Origin: Wolbachia endosymbiont of Mansonella ozzardi
Lineage (GTDB): Bacteria > Pseudomonadota > Alphaproteobacteria > Rickettsiales > Anaplasmataceae
Length of the DNA: 17,081 nt
Direction: 5' to 3'
NCBI RefSeq assembly: GCF_020278625.1
Contig: NZ_JADAKK010000022.1
Span: 1 to 17,081 of the forward strand
In this document: piece after piece, positions 15,504 to 17,081 of the stretch
How positions within the stretch are numbered: the first letter of the stretch is position 1
Layout: every line of letters starts with the position of its first letter
Position numbers and translations under genes: made by a program
Notes under the pieces: model-generated
Told to the model about the DNA's origin: nothing
Database searches by the model: none
What the model saw: the letters and a program-made list of their open reading frames with translations, nothing else

Positions 15504-15555
15504 GTACTCTGTTTTATACTTTAAAAAGTCTTTAGTAATAGCTAACTTAAAGGTC

Positions 15556-16032
15556 ATGCGTAATAACTCCAGAACTCCTACAATCTTTCTGCTGTCAAGT
15601 GCCATTGCTCTAATTTTCGCATATGTGCTAGAGTATTTTTTCAATATGCTGCCATGTAAGTTATGTGTATACGAGCAGATAGTTTACTATGTTGCAGGGT
15701 TGCTTGCAGTAGTACACATGATCAAAGACAACAAAATTTTAGTCTATGCAATGTTTTGCAGTTATCTTATCGGTGCAACAATATCTTTTTATCATGTAGG
15801 CCTTGAATTCCGCTTATTCTATGATGTTTTAGGATGTACAGAACAGGTAAGCGGTAACGTTAGCGTAGAAGAGCTGAGAAACAATCTCTTAAATCCTAAC
15901 TACTCTCCTTCTTGTAACAGACCCCATTATGTTCTAGGCGTTTCCCTAGCGACGTGGAACTTAATCTATCTTGTAGCAGCTCTGTTCGTGTCAGGTAAAA
16001 TGTATTGTGGGGAGAGAAAGAAATCTAAATAA
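15556..16032 (+). CDS. dsbB: Disulfide bond formation protein DsbB
   Basis: DsbB re-oxidises periplasmic DsbA and passes electrons to quinone from the inner membrane. Four hydrophobic segments are visible. The first redox pair is CKLC (Cys34, Cys37) in LPCKLCVYEQ, and the second is Cys94 (LGCTEQ) with Cys120 (SPSCNRP) in the second periplasmic loop. The length of 158 residues from ATG 15556 is typical, and AAAGG stands just before that ATG. An upstream ATG at 15493, overlapping the end of der, would add 21 residues that precede no known domain. The 3' end overlaps the coq7 start by 26 bases. The pairing with a ubiquinone-synthesis gene is apt because the enzyme depends on quinone, though this may be coincidence. 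Confidence 0.9.
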   Translation: MRNNSRTPTIFLLSSAIALIFAYVLEYFFNMLPCKLCVYEQIVYYVAGLLAVVHMIKDNKILVYAMFCSYLIGATISFYHVGLEFRLFYDVLGCTEQVSGNVSVEELRNNLLNPNYSPSCNRPHYVLGVSLATWNLIYLVAALFVSGKMYCGERKKSK

Positions 16033-16549
16033 CTTAAGGCATAGCAGTAGTAAGTTTTTGCAGCAAGTAATTAGAGTAAACCATGCTGGAGAATATGGAG
16101 CTATTTGCATCTATTCTGGTCAAAAATTTATTCTTAAAAAGTCTTCTATAATCAAGGAAATAACTGAAATGGAAGAACAGGAAAAAAAGCATTTTCATTA
16201 TTTTAATGAAAAGATTAAAGAGCAAAAAGTTCGTCCTACTGTTTTGTTGCCAGTTTGGCGCGTTTTGGGAGTGTCACTTGGTGTTGCAACTACCATTATG
16301 GGCAGAAAGGCTGCTATGGCTTGCACTGCTGCAGTCGAAGAAGTGATTGGAGAGCACTATAAAGAACAAGTTTCGCATTTAGAAGATGGAGAATTAAGAG
16401 AAACTATAAGTAAGTTTCGCGATGAAGAGTTAGAGCATAGAGATATTGCAATTGAGCACAACGCTGAAGGTGCATTTGGTTACAATATCTTATCTTCATT
16501 CATAAAAACGGGCTGTAAAGCTGCTATTTATTTGTCCAAGTTGGTTTAA
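16007..16549 (+). CDS. coq7: Demethoxyubiquinone hydroxylase Coq7
   Basis: Coq7 is a membrane-associated carboxylate-bridged di-iron oxygenase that hydroxylates demethoxyubiquinone, the penultimate step of ubiquinone synthesis. The iron ligands are visible: Glu29 in RVNHAGEYGA, the first ExxH as EKKH (59-62), Glu111 or Glu112 in AAVEEVIGEHY, His117, and the second ExxH as ELEH (141-144). The 180 residues are close to the bacterial Coq7 length. The start is GTG at 16007 inside the end of dsbB; no ATG lies before the conserved RVNHAGEYGA block, so translational coupling is likely. Confidence 0.93.
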   Translation: MGRERNLNNLRHSSSKFLQQVIRVNHAGEYGAICIYSGQKFILKKSSIIKEITEMEEQEKKHFHYFNEKIKEQKVRPTVLLPVWRVLGVSLGVATTIMGRKAAMACTAAVEEVIGEHYKEQVSHLEDGELRETISKFRDEELEHRDIAIEHNAEGAFGYNILSSFIKTGCKAAIYLSKLV

Positions 16550-16597
16550 CCGGTTCTCAGGCAGGTTTTTGTTCATAAAGATGAAATTATATAAATG

Positions 16598-16626
16598 TGG
16601 CAACTAAGAAGTGTATGTTGTATAAT
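16598..16626 (+). promoter_or_regulatory. Possible promoter of ppa
   Basis: A perfect -10 TATAAT (16621-16626) lies 27 bases above the ppa ATG, with a weak -35 TGGCAA (16598-16603) at 17-base spacing. The gap of 104 bases after coq7 makes an independent promoter plausible. Confidence 0.4.
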
Positions 16627-16653
16627 ACTTACTCTTAAAGTAAGAGGTAATTT

Positions 16654-17081
16654 ATGGATTTGAGTAAAATAATTGCGACAGCAGATGCAGTGAGTGTGAT
16701 AATTGAAATAGGTGCAAATGCTGAGCCTATAAAGTATGAATTTAATAAAGAGCTTGGATTACTGCAAGTTGACAGGTTTTTATCTACCTCAATGACTTAT
16801 CCTTGCAATTATGGATTTGTGCCAAATACCTGTGCAGGTGATGGTGATCCCGTGGATGTTTTGGTGTTAACTCAATTCCCCCTAGCACCTGGTGTTTTAG
16901 TGTCGGTACGTCCAATAGGTGCTCTACTTACTAAGGATGAAAAAGGAGAAGATGAAAAGATATTAGCTGTACCTGTTTCCGGTGTTGATAGTTATTATGA
17001 TGATGTGAAAGACTGTTCTGATTTGCCTAAAAACCTGCTAGGTAAAATTGCCCATTTCTTTTCACACTATAAAGATCTAGA
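16654..17081 (+). CDS. ppa: Inorganic pyrophosphatase, 5' part (cut by window end)
   Basis: The soluble family I enzyme hydrolyses pyrophosphate in the cytoplasm and so drives biosynthetic reactions. An AGAGG ribosome site (16643-16647) precedes the ATG at 16654. The 142 visible residues contain EPIKYEF (24-30), SMTYPCNYGFVP (46-57), the metal-binding signature DGDPVDVLV (63-71, with Asp63, Asp65 and Asp68) and DEKGEDEKILAVP (95-107). The frame is open to the window edge and about 30 further residues are expected. No defect is seen. Confidence 0.95.
   Translation, partial: MDLSKIIATADAVSVIIEIGANAEPIKYEFNKELGLLQVDRFLSTSMTYPCNYGFVPNTCAGDGDPVDVLVLTQFPLAPGVLVSVRPIGALLTKDEKGEDEKILAVPVSGVDSYYDDVKDCSDLPKNLLGKIAHFFSHYKDL

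Noticed and set aside
1..17081. CRISPR arrays, rRNA or tRNA genes, toxin-antitoxin or phage genes
   Set aside because: No regularly spaced repeats, RNA-gene signatures or recognisable phage or toxin proteins were seen on either strand.

Overview
The window looks like a chromosome segment of a Wolbachia-type endosymbiont (Rickettsiales, Anaplasmataceae). The DNA is AT-rich. Intact housekeeping genes of alphaproteobacterial type sit beside heavily decayed genes, an ankyrin-repeat gene, an IS5/IS903-like transposon remnant and small palindromic repeats, one of which lies in frame inside a conserved gene. The assignment rests on gene content and remembered family sequences, not on a search.

Layout: 1-534 is an IS remnant with a palindromic-repeat core at its left edge. 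632-2914 (minus) is a pheS-glmU pair with zero bases between the genes and a good promoter at 2940-2967. 3059-4572 is a dead, unrecognised plus-strand gene that ended in two membrane segments. 4624-5846 holds ribE and a CvpA-family membrane gene. 5889-6453 holds minus-strand gene debris. 6523-7767 is smpB-lgt. 7768-8519 has no convincing gene; it holds a cysteine-rich open stretch, a diverged repeat with a 141-base period and a doubtful mini-ORF. 8520-9880 is an ankyrin-repeat gene broken by frameshifts. 9973-11216 (minus) is rsmH with a decayed ftsL-like gene coupled to it by an ATGA overlap; rsmH carries an in-frame palindromic insertion. 11444-12655 is an MFS (ProP/MHS-type) transporter divergent from rsmH. 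12656-12900 is a cluster of three inverted repeats. 12901-13993 (minus) is another dead, unrecognised gene. 14082 to the end holds der, dsbB, coq7 and the first 428 bases of ppa.

Functions: GlmU makes UDP-GlcNAc, consistent with lipid II synthesis. Lgt starts lipoprotein maturation. RsmH methylates 16S rRNA, and the neighbouring ftsL-like frame recalls the mraW-ftsL end of the division cluster. PheS, SmpB and Der serve translation, trans-translation and ribosome assembly. RibE makes riboflavin, Coq7 acts in ubiquinone synthesis, DsbB in periplasmic disulfide formation, and Ppa removes pyrophosphate.

No clearly new system is present. The best leads are the palindromic element inside rsmH that shares an 11-base core with position 6-16, the broken ftsL-like gene, and the 141-base spacing at 8041-8322, which recalls the known Wolbachia VNTR-141 marker.
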